A DNA stretch of 64,000 nt, taken from Spirosoma aerolatum. GTDB lineage: Bacteria > Bacteroidota > Bacteroidia > Cytophagales > Spirosomataceae. A model generated the notes under the pieces. It did no database searches. It had not been told where the DNA came from and saw only the letters and a list, made by a program, of their open reading frames with translations. Position 1 is the stretch's first letter. The number at the start of each line of letters is the position of its first letter. The translations under genes were made by a program, and so were the position numbers. Below are positions 27,601 to 37,002 of this stretch, piece by piece. The stretch is from positions 6,643,501-6,707,500 of the forward strand of contig NZ_CP020104.1 in assembly GCF_002056795.1 (NCBI RefSeq). Direction: 5' to 3'.

Positions 27601-27853
27601 CGACTTCCTGAAAGTTCGGTCGGTTACGTTTGGCTATACATTGCCCAACAACTTGCTGTCGAGAGTCAAGATGAGCAACCTGCGCCTGTATGTGAGCGGT
27701 CAGAATCTGGCTGTTCTTACGAAATACCCTGGCCCAGATCCAGAAGTATCGTCAAACGGAGCTACAACGTCAGGAAACAGTGCTCAGGGCGTCGACAGAA
27801 ATACAATTGGTAATGCTCGCACGATCACCTTTGGTATCCGAGCTGGATTCTAA
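24665..27853 (+). CDS. SusC/RagA-type TonB-dependent outer-membrane transporter
   Basis: A 1062-residue outer-membrane channel. Signal peptide 1-21 (ending GFAQ), then a CarboxypepD-like domain (about 23-97, ITVSGQVTSSDDGSLLPGVT), a TonB box region (LSEVVVIGYGTQ, about 102-113), a plug domain (about 115-240, with PLIVVDGVP and the RAANGVVFITTKRG end) and a barrel closing in TITFGIRAGF. Together with the lipoprotein encoded 18 bases downstream it imports an oligomer with energy from TonB. The substrate is unknown; no hydrolase gene is linked. N-terminus and leader are very close to those of the second SusC-like gene, so the pairs probably share an ancestor. Confidence 0.96.
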   Translation: MRKILFGSWMLTLLFCLPGFAQDITVSGQVTSSDDGSLLPGVTVQVKGSNRGTNTDAQGNYRLTASANSTLVFSFIGYTAQEVPVNNRSVVNVLLKGDMQQLSEVVVIGYGTQTRQDATGSISSVKGATIAQMPIQSFESGLAGRSAGVQITVPNGVLNNPPVFRIRGTNSISLSSYPLIVVDGVPTFTGDQGSTNAPSNPLASINPNDIESMDVAKDAAATAIYGSRAANGVVFITTKRGKSGKVRVNYDGWLGFSNTYRLPEMLNASQYISFKSQAVANNPTASAVKFTQTNDANGNPIDTRWYDYIYRQGVSHSHSVNVSGGSENTNYYFSVGYTNQKGVLNKNDFGRMNALFNVDSKLSKLFTIGGKIAVSNEKNLSAGTSGSLNGEAFNTAGLGRVGLVLPPILSPYNNDGTYNLNGSAIGIANNIVGTSVSYPNPLPMLDQNRSNTENNHIQSNAYIQFKPLDWITLRSTYGIDYLLVDNDLFQSPQSSDGYSSTGNATSNFRKLKTWLWTNTAQFEKSFGGAHNFNLLIGQEQQRTTTLGYGINRQNLSDPNYTVIQAGYTVNNPSSMAYGENYLLSGFGRLNYNYKEKYFLSGNIRQDEYSALGEKKGVFYGVSAGWEIAQENFWKSASLDNVFSSFKLRGSYGKVGNIGGINDYSPYSLYASGLYGGAATLAFNVVGNPALKWETSTKTDIGFTFGLLNNRISGEVAYYKNDIDNLILNVAQAPSTGIPGTLSGVAYPPQNVGTMYNKGLELSLNARIINTKDFQWNSNFNITFNKNEVTALAPGLSVLQTGTSSLETVNQTAPGYSLGYLWVVKTNGVDPATGKRIFVNSAGQNVYYQYYAPTGEFNYSTTPDGKTKYISPTGGTSITQATDGVMYANVVPKQYGGWDNNFKYKNFDLGVLLTYQLGFSVYYGTNAGLHDQRFWNNATDVLTDAWQKEGDTGKKYAKPVFNDNTSNGSAFPLDINVFKGDFLKVRSVTFGYTLPNNLLSRVKMSNLRLYVSGQNLAVLTKYPGPDPEVSSNGATTSGNSAQGVDRNTIGNARTITFGIRAGF

Positions 27854-27871
27854 TTCAAGTTTAAGAAACAC

Positions 27872-29350
27872 ATGAAACGTTATTTCAAATACATAGCCGT
27901 TGTTTGTCTGACGCTGTTGGGAGCTAGTTCCTGCAATCGGGATCTGCTTACCCCGATCCCCCAGACATCCGTATCCGACGCATCTGCTTTCAGCACCGCC
28001 ACACGGGTACAAACCCAATTGCTGTCATTATATGGTGCCTTAAAAGACGGTAACTTCTACGGTGGCCGGTATGTAATTTACGGCGATATCCGGGGTGAAG
28101 AATTTATCAACGAAACCTCTAACCTTGTTACGGGTTCCGACGTTTGGGGCTTAAACGCTACTAATAGTGCTACTGCCGTAGTCAATCTGTGGTATTTCGC
28201 TTATCTGGCTATTAACAAGTGTAACATCTTCCTGGATGGTATGGCCGCTGGCGGATCGAATGTAGTTGGTACGGATGCTTCAGCAAAGTACATTGCCGAA
28301 GCTAAATTTATCCGGGCACTGAGCTATTACAGTCTGCTTCAGTATTACGCCCGCCCCTATGCCGACGGTAACGGAAGCAAGCCTGGTGTTCCGCTACGTC
28401 TGAATGGTATCAAAGGAGTAGGCCAATCCGATCTGGTACGTAGCAGTGTAGCTGACGTATATGCTCAGGTATTGAAAGATCTGAACGAAGCCGAAGCAGG
28501 TTTGCCTTCAACCTATGCTACAGCCGCCGATAATACGACACGGGCTCATAAAAACACAGCCATTGCGTTGAAAACACGGGTATATCTGAGCATGCAGAAT
28601 TACCCGTCGGTGATTACAGAAGCGAACAAGATTGTAAGCACAACCGCTCCTTTCAAAGCACCAACGGGCGTAGCGAATCAATTGCAGGCTGATATCGCCA
28701 CTGTGTTTACAAACTACACCACGACGGAGTCTATCCTATCAATGCCGATGACATCGACTTCAGGTGATTTCCCAGGTACACAAAACCAGTTGGCCTACTA
28801 CTTCTCGCCCAATACTGCGAATGGTGGTGTGGGTAATGGCGAATACTCCCTTAATGCTAAGGGAATTATCGCTGAACCAACCTGGACAGCTACCGACAAA
28901 CGGCGGTCGTTCATTAAACAGTCAGGTTCGGGGGCTAACCTGAAAAACTGGTTGATTAAATACAAAGCACCGAGCCCATATACGGATTATGTTCCAGTGA
29001 TGCGCTATTCTGAAGTGCTGCTGAATCTGGCAGAAGCCAAAGTTCGGAGTACCAATACGGTTGATGCTCAAGCCGTAGCCCTGTTAAATGCCGTTCGGAA
29101 TCGTTCCGATGCAGCCACGACATTCACAGCAGCTAACTTCGCTACGCCAACCGATCTGATCAATGCGATTTTACTGGAGCGCCGAATTGAGTTTCTCGGT
29201 GAAGGGTTACGAAATAACGATCTGGTACGCCTACTCCAGACAATTCCGGCTAAAGGAACGGTTCCGGCCAAAACGGCTTCCGAACCTAATTACATCTGGC
29301 CTATTTCAGCATCCGAACTGGCGTTGAACAAACTGGCTACGGATAACTAA
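27872..29350 (+). CDS. SusD/RagB-type substrate-binding lipoprotein
   Basis: A 492-residue surface lipoprotein with lipobox LLGASSC (Cys21). The N-terminal TPR-like helices (WYFAYLAINKCNIFLDGM, AKFIRALSYYSLLQYYARPY) and the C-terminal EVLLNLAEAKVR and LLERRIEFLGEGLRNNDLVR are characteristic. It caps the transporter encoded upstream and binds the substrate at the cell surface. It is the last gene of its operon; a strong terminator follows. Confidence 0.95.
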   Translation: MKRYFKYIAVVCLTLLGASSCNRDLLTPIPQTSVSDASAFSTATRVQTQLLSLYGALKDGNFYGGRYVIYGDIRGEEFINETSNLVTGSDVWGLNATNSATAVVNLWYFAYLAINKCNIFLDGMAAGGSNVVGTDASAKYIAEAKFIRALSYYSLLQYYARPYADGNGSKPGVPLRLNGIKGVGQSDLVRSSVADVYAQVLKDLNEAEAGLPSTYATAADNTTRAHKNTAIALKTRVYLSMQNYPSVITEANKIVSTTAPFKAPTGVANQLQADIATVFTNYTTTESILSMPMTSTSGDFPGTQNQLAYYFSPNTANGGVGNGEYSLNAKGIIAEPTWTATDKRRSFIKQSGSGANLKNWLIKYKAPSPYTDYVPVMRYSEVLLNLAEAKVRSTNTVDAQAVALLNAVRNRSDAATTFTAANFATPTDLINAILLERRIEFLGEGLRNNDLVRLLQTIPAKGTVPAKTASEPNYIWPISASELALNKLATDN

Positions 29351-29371
29351 TCCGATTGGCTTAGTACACAT

Positions 29372-29405
29372 AAAGGCGGCTACTCCGAGCAGGGTAGCCG
29401 CCTTT
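29372..29405 (+). terminator. Rho-independent terminator of the first susCD operon
   Basis: A 12-bp stem (AAAGGCGGCTAC) with a 10-base loop is followed by a T-run, 22 bases after the SusD stop. Confidence 0.88.
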
Positions 29406-29663
29406 TTTATTAACAATAACAACTAGCTAATGATTATAGAACGAATAACGTAATCTAGGCTAGCCCGGATTCCTAACAAGACAGTGCCAACCAACAAGTT
29501 TTTTTTACCAGTTTTTGTATAAATTCTAGTTTCAGTGCAACGTACTTACGGCAAAAATGTCTTTATAAATTTAAGTAAAATCAATCAATTAAGTACAATC
29601 CACCAATGGCATTACTGTAAAAAAAAGTGGCTGACATTTATCTACTACTTGAGAAACAGGCAG

Positions 29664-29671
29664 TATATTTG
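29664..29671 (+). promoter_or_regulatory. -7 element of the second susC-like gene
   Basis: TATATTTG is an exact TAnnTTTG match 53 bases before the ATG at 29717, at the position equivalent to 24610-24617 in the first operon. The rest of the 29406-29716 interval shows no gene. Confidence 0.5.
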
Positions 29672-29716
29672 TTCCCATTTTTGACTATTTTAATATCAAT
29701 TAATCTCTACTCACAA

Positions 29717-32700
29717 ATGCGGAAAATTCTATTGGGAAGCTGGTTGCTTTCGTTATTGCTCTGTTTGCCCCTTATGGCGCAGGACATTACCGTGAGCGGC
29801 CGCGTCACTTCATCAGATGACGGTTCCACCTTACCCGGCGTGAGCGTTCAGGTAAAAGGAACTACAAAAGGTACTACAACCGACGCCAACGGACGTTACC
29901 AAATCAGTGTACCGGCTGCAGCCCGGCTTATTTTTAGTTTCATTGGCTACACCAGCCAAGACCTTGCAGTCGGCAATCAAACGACGCTCAACGTTGCTTT
30001 AGTGGCTGGCTCCCAGTCGCTCGATGAGATCGTCGTAACGGCTCAAGGTATCGAACGCGACAAGCGATCGCTGGGCTATGCAACCCAGGAAGTGGGCGGT
30101 AATATTCTGGCACAACGCTCAGAACCAAACCTGCTCAATGCTCTTCAGGGTAAAGTATCTGGCGTACAGATCAACACGCAAAGTGGTGCTCCCGGTGCAT
30201 CGACCAACATCAACATTCGCGGGATTACCTCGTTCAATGGATCGAACCAGCCGCTGATCGTGGTGGATGGTATCATTTTCAGCAACGATGTCAATAACAC
30301 CCAGAATACGCTGTTTGGCTCGCAACCATCGAACCGTCTGGCCGATGTTAACCCCGAAAGTATTGAATCGGTTAACATTCTGAAAGGACCAGCTGCTGCC
30401 GTATTATATGGTTCGCGTGCATCGGCCGGGGCTATTGTGATCACCACAAAGTCGGGTCGTAATAACAACAACAAAACCGAAGTAACGGTAAATTCGTCAT
30501 ATAACGTTCAGAACGTGTACGGCATCCCTAAATTCCAGAACGACTACGGGCAAGGTGCCAATAACCTGTTCAACTCGACATCGACCAACTCCTGGGGCCC
30601 TCCTTTTGCTGGCGGACCAACGTCGGTGACCAACACTCAGGGCAATGTAGTACCCTATCAGGCATATCCCAACAACGTGAAAGACTTTTATCGCCAGGGA
30701 ATGATTCTGCAAAACTCGGTTAATATTGCCTCGGGCGATGCAAACCGAAATTACATCCTGGCCATTGGCAATACGCTACAGAACGGGGTGGTACAAAATA
30801 CCAAATTCAACCGGACAAACGTTCAGTTGGGCGGAGAAACACGCTTACAGAATGGCCTCCGCATTAGCGCACAGGGCAACTACGTACAGACCGTTTCGGT
30901 AGGTATTCCAGGTGGTAACGGAGCCAGTGCGTTCGGGCAGATTACGCGTATCCCACGTAGTTATGACCTGCCCAATGAGCCCTATCAGGATGCCAACGGC
31001 AAGAGCCTTTACTTTACGCCAAGCACCAACAACCCACAATGGAGCGTCAATAATGAAAAGCTGGACGGTCAGGTAGACCGTTTCTTTGGCAATTTCCAGG
31101 TTGGGTATGACATTACCAAGTGGTTGAACGTAGCCTATCGGGTTACGGGCGATACCTACGCTGATCGCCGGAAACTGACGTTACCGATTGGTGCCGGACG
31201 TTCTCCACTGGGTGAAGTACAACAGGATAATTTCTTCCGTAGCGAACTTAATGGCGACCTGCTTATTTCAGCTCGTAAAGACAATCTGTTTGTTGAAGGT
31301 CTGAATGCAAATTTATTGCTGGGAAACAATATCAACCAGCGTAAATCGCAGGAGCTTTATACCGATGCCGCTTCGCTGACGATTCCAGGCTTCTACAACG
31401 TCAGCAACGGTACTGTGTTTACAGGCAGTGGTGAAACAAGTACCCTCCGTCGATTAGTAGGTTATTATGGTCAGTTGTCGTTAAATTATAACAACTACCT
31501 CTTCCTGGAACTGTCAGGGCGGGCCGACCAATCGTCGACGTTGCCGAAAGCCAACAATACCTACTTCTATCCATCGGCAGCCGTAAGTTTCGTTCCGACC
31601 GACGCGTTCAAACTCAACTCGGACATTCTCTCGTATGCGAAGGTTCGGGCCAGCCTTGCCCGCGTAGGACGTGATGCCGATCCATACCTGCTCAACTCGG
31701 TGTATGTTTCCCAATCGTATGGTAACAACGTAGCTAGTATCACATTCCCGCTGTCGATTGCAGGAGCCAACATTCCTGGTTTCGGGGTTAGCTCACGTAT
31801 CGGCAATAACAACCTGACACCTGAGTTTGTAACGTCCTGGGAAGTTGGTGCCAATCTGGGCTTTTTCAAGAATCGACTCAGCATTGATGCTACCTACTTC
31901 GAATCGCGTAGTACAGACCAGATTTTCAATGTAGCCATCTCGAACTCGACGGGCTATAGCACCCGTACGACCAACGTCGGAGAATTACAAAACAAGGGGG
32001 TTGAACTGGTGGTCAATGCAACGCCTGTGCGTGTAAGCGGTTTCAAATGGGATCTTACCCTGAACTATACCCTGATTCGGAATAAAGTAGTATCGATCGC
32101 TCCAGGTGTGAAATCAGCCAATATTACGGGTAACTCGTTTACGGGTATTGCTCCATCTATCTACGAAGGATATCCCTATGGTGTTATTGTCGGTACGGCC
32201 AATTCACGCGTGCAAAATACCGATCCTAATGGTCAATACTACGACGCAACCGGCCAGTATGCAGGTCAGTATGTAGTGAATGGCACAACAGGTGCCTTTG
32301 CACCAGGTATTCCGAATTCGGTTATTTCGACGCCACAGCCGAATTATACGGCCGGTCTGACCAATACCTTCTCATATAAAGGGATTTCGTTGTCTGTACT
32401 GATCGATACGCGCCAGGGTGGACAGCTTTATTCGTTCCCAATGGTTGACCTTCGGTCAAACGGGTCACTGTATGTAACCAGTCTTGACCGCGACCAACCT
32501 CGCGTTTTACCAGGTGTTATCCAAAACGCCGACGGGACCTTCCGACCAAATAACATCCAGGTACCGGCTCAAACGTACTGGGCAAACCTGGGTGGTCTGG
32601 CTTCAGAAGCCGCCGTATTCGATGCCACGGTGTATCGCCTGCGTGAAATCGCCCTGAACTATACGCTACCGAAAAGCTGGATTGGCAAAACGCCATTCGG

Positions 32701-32866
32701 TTCAATCTCAGTAGGTGTTAGCGGACGAAATCTGTACTTCTATGCGCCGAACTTCCCATCTGATCCAGAAATCAACACGCAGGGAGCTGGCAATATCCAG
32801 GGGCTTGACTTGAACGGCCCGCCGAATACCCGCAACTTCGGTGGTAACGTTCGGCTCACGTTCTAA
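29717..32866 (+). CDS. SusC/RagA-type TonB-dependent outer-membrane transporter (second)
   Basis: A 1049-residue SusC-like channel. Signal peptide 1-21 (MRKILLGSWLLSLLLCLPLM), CarboxypepD-like domain (about 23-97, DITVSGRVTSSDDGSTLPGV), TonB box region (LDEIVVTAQG), plug (about 115-255, with NIRGITSFNGSNQPLIVVDG and ASAGAIVITTKSG) and barrel ending NFGGNVRLTF. The frame is open from 29627, but the ATG at 29717 gives the signal peptide and matches the start of the first SusC-like gene. Followed after 22 bases by a SusD-like gene and then a small lipoprotein, so it is the head of a three-gene operon. Substrate unknown. Confidence 0.96.
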   Translation: MRKILLGSWLLSLLLCLPLMAQDITVSGRVTSSDDGSTLPGVSVQVKGTTKGTTTDANGRYQISVPAAARLIFSFIGYTSQDLAVGNQTTLNVALVAGSQSLDEIVVTAQGIERDKRSLGYATQEVGGNILAQRSEPNLLNALQGKVSGVQINTQSGAPGASTNINIRGITSFNGSNQPLIVVDGIIFSNDVNNTQNTLFGSQPSNRLADVNPESIESVNILKGPAAAVLYGSRASAGAIVITTKSGRNNNNKTEVTVNSSYNVQNVYGIPKFQNDYGQGANNLFNSTSTNSWGPPFAGGPTSVTNTQGNVVPYQAYPNNVKDFYRQGMILQNSVNIASGDANRNYILAIGNTLQNGVVQNTKFNRTNVQLGGETRLQNGLRISAQGNYVQTVSVGIPGGNGASAFGQITRIPRSYDLPNEPYQDANGKSLYFTPSTNNPQWSVNNEKLDGQVDRFFGNFQVGYDITKWLNVAYRVTGDTYADRRKLTLPIGAGRSPLGEVQQDNFFRSELNGDLLISARKDNLFVEGLNANLLLGNNINQRKSQELYTDAASLTIPGFYNVSNGTVFTGSGETSTLRRLVGYYGQLSLNYNNYLFLELSGRADQSSTLPKANNTYFYPSAAVSFVPTDAFKLNSDILSYAKVRASLARVGRDADPYLLNSVYVSQSYGNNVASITFPLSIAGANIPGFGVSSRIGNNNLTPEFVTSWEVGANLGFFKNRLSIDATYFESRSTDQIFNVAISNSTGYSTRTTNVGELQNKGVELVVNATPVRVSGFKWDLTLNYTLIRNKVVSIAPGVKSANITGNSFTGIAPSIYEGYPYGVIVGTANSRVQNTDPNGQYYDATGQYAGQYVVNGTTGAFAPGIPNSVISTPQPNYTAGLTNTFSYKGISLSVLIDTRQGGQLYSFPMVDLRSNGSLYVTSLDRDQPRVLPGVIQNADGTFRPNNIQVPAQTYWANLGGLASEAAVFDATVYRLREIALNYTLPKSWIGKTPFGSISVGVSGRNLYFYAPNFPSDPEINTQGAGNIQGLDLNGPPNTRNFGGNVRLTF

Positions 32867-32888
32867 TCAACTTATTCTTCTTTAAGTC

Positions 32889-34352
32889 ATGAAATTCATC
32901 AATTATAAACGCTACCTGTTAATACCCTTTTTATTGGGTATGGGCGCTTGTAGCAAATATCTTGACGTTAACGTCACGCCCAACAACCCCACATCGGTTA
33001 CACCTGCCGTATTATTGCCGGGTGCTCAGGCCGGTACCGCATTTTCCAATGCTAACGAACTGAATCGCTTTGCCGAAGTACTGGTTCAACATTTGGCAGG
33101 TGCAGCAAACAGCCCATCTACCTATGATGTGTTCCAAACCAACGGAGCCGATTTTGGTAACCAATGGACTACTGAAATCTACGGAGGTGCACTGGTCAAC
33201 TATCAGAAATTAATCGAGCTGGGTGACGCAACCGATTCAAAAGCTTATAGCGGTATTGCTAAGATCCTGAAGGCCTATACCTTCTCGATTGCTACCGATG
33301 TTTGGGGTGATATTCCTTACTCGCAGGCTTTATTGGGCGAAAAGTTTCTGACACCTCGTCTTGATAAGCAGGAGGATATCTACAAAGGCAATTCGTCGCA
33401 GGGTATTCAGAGCCTGTTCGATCTGGTACGTGAAGGCATCAAAGACCTGGACTCACCATCAGCCCTGAAACCAGGAGCCGACGATGTCATCTATGGGGGT
33501 AATCTGACCAAGTGGAAGCAGGCAGGGAATACTCTACTGCTCAAATTTGCTATGACTATCAGCCGTAAAGAACCAGCCCTGGCTACCAGCGTCATCAACG
33601 AGGTGCTGACGGGTAACAACTACATTACGACCAACGCCAACGACATGAACTTTACGTTTGGAGCTAGTGTAGGTAGCCAGGACCCTCGCTATACGTACTC
33701 GTTTGTAAGCTCATTCCAGAACGACATTATTCTGAGTACTCGGTATTTGAACCTGCTGAACAGCCTGAACGATCCTCGGTTGCCGATCTTCTTCACCAAG
33801 CCCGGTGCCAATTACGTAACCATCGATAATGGGTTCCGGGGTACGCTACCGACACCTGTAGCCAACTGGTCACGGTATAACAAGTATGTAACGGGTAACT
33901 CGGGTGAAGGTCCAGTAAGGTTAGTAACGAACTTCCAACGGGCATTCATTCTGGCCGAAGCGGCTCTACGACTGGGTACTCCCGGCGATCCACAGGCTCT
34001 CTACACCGAAGGCATCAAGGCTTCCATGACTCTGGCCGGACTTACCGCCGACCAAATCAACGCGTACCTGACCGCCAACCCAACTGTAGCGACTCTTTCG
34101 GGTACCAACGAACAGAAAATCGCCCAGATCATCACCCAGAAGTACATCGCCTGGACCGGAAATGGACTCGAAGCCTGGAATGATTACCGTCGGACTGGAT
34201 ACCCCGTTCTGCAACCTTCCCAGAATGCGGCCGGTATCGATGGTACCCGACCCGTTCGGGCCGTGTATATCAACAATGAACTTCAACAAAATCCCAACTT
34301 CCCGAACCCCGCTCCCCAGTCGAACGTACGGGTGTGGTGGGATGTGGATTAA
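32889..34352 (+). CDS. SusD/RagB-type lipoprotein (SusD-like_2 form)
   Basis: A 487-residue surface lipoprotein with lipobox LLGMGAC (Cys21) and the start CSKYLDVNVTPNNPTSVTPAVL, typical of the SusD-like_2 branch, which differs from the RagB form in the first operon. It carries AKILKAYTFSIATDVWGDIPYSQAL and, near the end, QKYIAWTGNGLEAWNDYRRTGYP. It binds the cargo of the transporter encoded just upstream. Confidence 0.94.
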   Translation: MKFINYKRYLLIPFLLGMGACSKYLDVNVTPNNPTSVTPAVLLPGAQAGTAFSNANELNRFAEVLVQHLAGAANSPSTYDVFQTNGADFGNQWTTEIYGGALVNYQKLIELGDATDSKAYSGIAKILKAYTFSIATDVWGDIPYSQALLGEKFLTPRLDKQEDIYKGNSSQGIQSLFDLVREGIKDLDSPSALKPGADDVIYGGNLTKWKQAGNTLLLKFAMTISRKEPALATSVINEVLTGNNYITTNANDMNFTFGASVGSQDPRYTYSFVSSFQNDIILSTRYLNLLNSLNDPRLPIFFTKPGANYVTIDNGFRGTLPTPVANWSRYNKYVTGNSGEGPVRLVTNFQRAFILAEAALRLGTPGDPQALYTEGIKASMTLAGLTADQINAYLTANPTVATLSGTNEQKIAQIITQKYIAWTGNGLEAWNDYRRTGYPVLQPSQNAAGIDGTRPVRAVYINNELQQNPNFPNPAPQSNVRVWWDVD

Positions 34353-34381
34353 TGGTTAACTGAACTGACATACGCATTTTC

Positions 34382-34900
34382 ATGAAAAAGATACTTTTAA
34401 ACCTGTTGTTGCTGGCCGTAGTGGCTGGTGGCAGCTTCTCCTGCAAAGACGATCTGGTCTACAGCGATCTGGTGCGGGACAATCGTCCGGCCATTCCCGT
34501 AACGTTTCCAGGAACGACCACCTATGGTTTTAATCCCTTCATCATCAGTTCGCTGGCAGCGGGTGGGCCCATTCAATTTACCTTGTCGATTCCGGCCAGC
34601 AGTGGTCGTACCATCAAGGAGATCACCAAGGTACTGGGTGGTGGTACGGGCATCACTATCGGCAACCTGAATTCAGGAACGTACGCTACAACCCTGCTGA
34701 ACTCGGCTCCAATTGCAGGCAGTGGGACTACAGCCGTATTTACGACGACAATTGCCGATTTTAAGAAGAAATATCCGAGTGTAGCTACCGCTCCGGTTGC
34801 GTTGCCTAACTACACCGAGATCCAGTTTTTGTTCTTGATAACGCTGGACGATGGTACACAGATTATTCCCGAACCTGTTCGCGTTCGGATCGTGAATTAA
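34382..34900 (+). CDS. Small lipoprotein of the second susCD operon
   Basis: A 172-residue lipoprotein with lipobox GGSFSC (Cys21) and a beta-rich body rich in Gly, Thr and Ser. I do not recognise a family; position as third gene, 29 bases after susD, recalls the SusE/SusF-like surface lipoproteins that help bind the substrate. It ends with EPVRVRIVN, and a 25-bp hairpin follows at once. Confidence 0.65.
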   Translation: MKKILLNLLLLAVVAGGSFSCKDDLVYSDLVRDNRPAIPVTFPGTTTYGFNPFIISSLAAGGPIQFTLSIPASSGRTIKEITKVLGGGTGITIGNLNSGTYATTLLNSAPIAGSGTTAVFTTTIADFKKKYPSVATAPVALPNYTEIQFLFLITLDDGTQIIPEPVRVRIVN

Positions 34901-34907
34901 TCTGACG

Positions 34908-34966
34908 AGCTATACAAACATAAAAGCCCTCCGATATGATTGGAGGGCTTTTATGTTTGTATAGCT
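34908..34966. terminator. 25-bp hairpin after the second susCD operon
   Basis: Arms 34908-34932 and 34942-34966 are perfectly complementary around a 9-base loop. The GC core (GCCCTCC) is flanked by AT-rich pairs. It ends the operon and lies upstream of the S8 protease. Confidence 0.85.
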
Positions 34967-35020
34967 GATGCACAACTGCCAATTATTGCGTATTTTGAAC
35001 AACGCATTCATCAACCTGCT

Positions 35021-36982
35021 ATGACTCTTCGAAAAATTGCCTTGTTACTTATTCCAGGATTAGTTGTTTTGGCGATAAGCGCACAGGCACAATTACCTCT
35101 TCGTGGCACCGTCTGGACGGCTACCGTCCGTATACCCAACGAAACGCTTGCCCAACTGGCCTTTCGACTCGATACGTTGCTGGCAACAACCGAATCGAAT
35201 CCGTCTTCTATCGAAACCATGGTGTATGAGCTTACTGGCGATACGCTCAGAATACAAAAAGTGAACGGGCAAAGCCCTTGCGGAACCACCGAACCAGGCC
35301 TTTATCAACTTACTTATAAAAATAACGGGGAAACGTTCTCCCTGACACCAATTCGGGATGACTGCAGTGAGCGACGACGCTTGTTAGGGCAGCTAGCGCA
35401 GGTTGCCCGGAAGCGGCTTAATCCAAATCAGCCTCCTCGCAACTGGCCCTACCTCGATCCACAACATGATTCAATAGCCGGTATCAGTCTTTACCAAGCC
35501 TATGAGTTATTAAAAGGCCGCCCTTCGGTGCCAGTTGTCGTTGGCATTATGGATTCGGGCGTTGATCTGACTCACGAAGACCTGCGTGATGTGATCTGGG
35601 TGAATACCAAAGAAATTGCTGGTAACCAGACAGATGACGATAAGAACGGGTATACCGACGATGTGAATGGCTGGAACTTCATGGGTGCTAAAGACGGAAC
35701 TACCTATGAGTCCGATCAACCCGAAGCCACCCAAGTCTACGCGCTTTTCCGGGAGAAGTACGACAAAGCCGATCCTGAAAAGCTAAACCCCATCGAAAAA
35801 CGGCAATATAACACCTACCAGATCGCCAAAAAGCAATTTCTACAACGTTATAAAGCCATTCAACCCCGACACCTCGCCTTGGCGGATACAGCCCAGTTCT
35901 GGAACGTAGCGAATCAAATTCGGGTAAAATTACCCGATACGATTACAACACCCACGGCTATACGGCGTATCGATTTGGGAACTGACTCCGTAGCCAATGC
36001 CGTCCGCACCATTCTGGCCGACGCCTACATTCCGCAGTACGGCAGTTTTCGCAACTATCTTTCACTAGTCCGTCAGAACTGGCCCCGGTTTCGGCAGATT
36101 ATGGGTAGTGAGTCCGACATAGCCTACAATCTTACGTTTAATCCAAGGCAAGCCGTGGGTGACGATCCCGCCAATCCGAACGAGCGCTATTATGGCAGTC
36201 CACGCATGCTGATTGGCCAGTCGCAGGAGCTAGCCCTGCATGGAAGCCACGTAGCGGGTATTATTGGCGCCAAACGTAATAACGGCCGAGGAATCGACGG
36301 GGTAGCCGATCATGTTCAGATCATGCCGGTTTCAGTAGTTCCGTCGGGTGGCGATGAACGGGATAAAGATGTCGCCAACGGCATCCGGTATGCGGTTGAA
36401 AATGGAGCCAAAGTCATTAACATGAGTTTCGGAAAGCGATTGTCGCCCTACAAAGAACAGGTTGATGCGGCTATCCGATTTGCAGAAGACCACGACGTGC
36501 TAATCGTTCATGCCGCAGGAAACAACGGCGAAAATTATGACTCGATCCCGGCCTATCCAACAGCCCGGTATGAGAACGGTCAGATTGCTAAAAATGTATT
36601 GGTCGTGGGCAACAGCACCTGGCGACTCAGCGAAGACTTACCCAGCCGATCGTCTAACTATGGCCTTCAAACGGTCGATCTGTTTGCACCGGGTACAGCT
36701 ATTCTATCGACACTACCCCGGAATCAGTATGCCAGTTTATCCGGCACCAGTATGGCATCACCCATGACAGCCGGTGTAGCTGCTCTACTCCGATCTTATT
36801 TCCCGAAACTGACCGCCATTCAGGTCAAAGAAATCCTGATAAAAAGCAGTTATCAACCCAACTTCACCGTTCGTAAACCCGGTCGCTCCATGCAGAAAGT
36901 GCCTTTCAGCGAATTGAGTCGTGCGGGTGGTATTCTCAATGCACGAAATGCCGTAAAAATGGCCATGGAGCTGATGAAGTAA
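35021..36982 (+). CDS. Secreted S8 (subtilisin-like) serine peptidase
   Basis: A 653-residue exported protease. Signal peptide at about 1-23 (ending SAQAQ). The catalytic triad is Asp178 (GIMDSGVD), His410 (HGSHVAGIIG) and Ser577 (SGTSMASPMTAG). Between Asp and His there are about 230 residues, against about 30 in subtilisin, so a large insertion (about 205-400, charged and partly helical) sits near the active site. Residues 24-150 are probably a pro-domain. The frame is open from 34940, inside the terminator; the ATG at 35021 fits better. No C-terminal T9SS domain is seen. It may degrade proteins outside the cell; linkage to the SusCD operon is only positional. Confidence 0.92.
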   Translation: MTLRKIALLLIPGLVVLAISAQAQLPLRGTVWTATVRIPNETLAQLAFRLDTLLATTESNPSSIETMVYELTGDTLRIQKVNGQSPCGTTEPGLYQLTYKNNGETFSLTPIRDDCSERRRLLGQLAQVARKRLNPNQPPRNWPYLDPQHDSIAGISLYQAYELLKGRPSVPVVVGIMDSGVDLTHEDLRDVIWVNTKEIAGNQTDDDKNGYTDDVNGWNFMGAKDGTTYESDQPEATQVYALFREKYDKADPEKLNPIEKRQYNTYQIAKKQFLQRYKAIQPRHLALADTAQFWNVANQIRVKLPDTITTPTAIRRIDLGTDSVANAVRTILADAYIPQYGSFRNYLSLVRQNWPRFRQIMGSESDIAYNLTFNPRQAVGDDPANPNERYYGSPRMLIGQSQELALHGSHVAGIIGAKRNNGRGIDGVADHVQIMPVSVVPSGGDERDKDVANGIRYAVENGAKVINMSFGKRLSPYKEQVDAAIRFAEDHDVLIVHAAGNNGENYDSIPAYPTARYENGQIAKNVLVVGNSTWRLSEDLPSRSSNYGLQTVDLFAPGTAILSTLPRNQYASLSGTSMASPMTAGVAALLRSYFPKLTAIQVKEILIKSSYQPNFTVRKPGRSMQKVPFSELSRAGGILNARNAVKMAMELMK

Positions 36983-37002
36983 CGATGTAGTCAATCGCGG
37001 TT

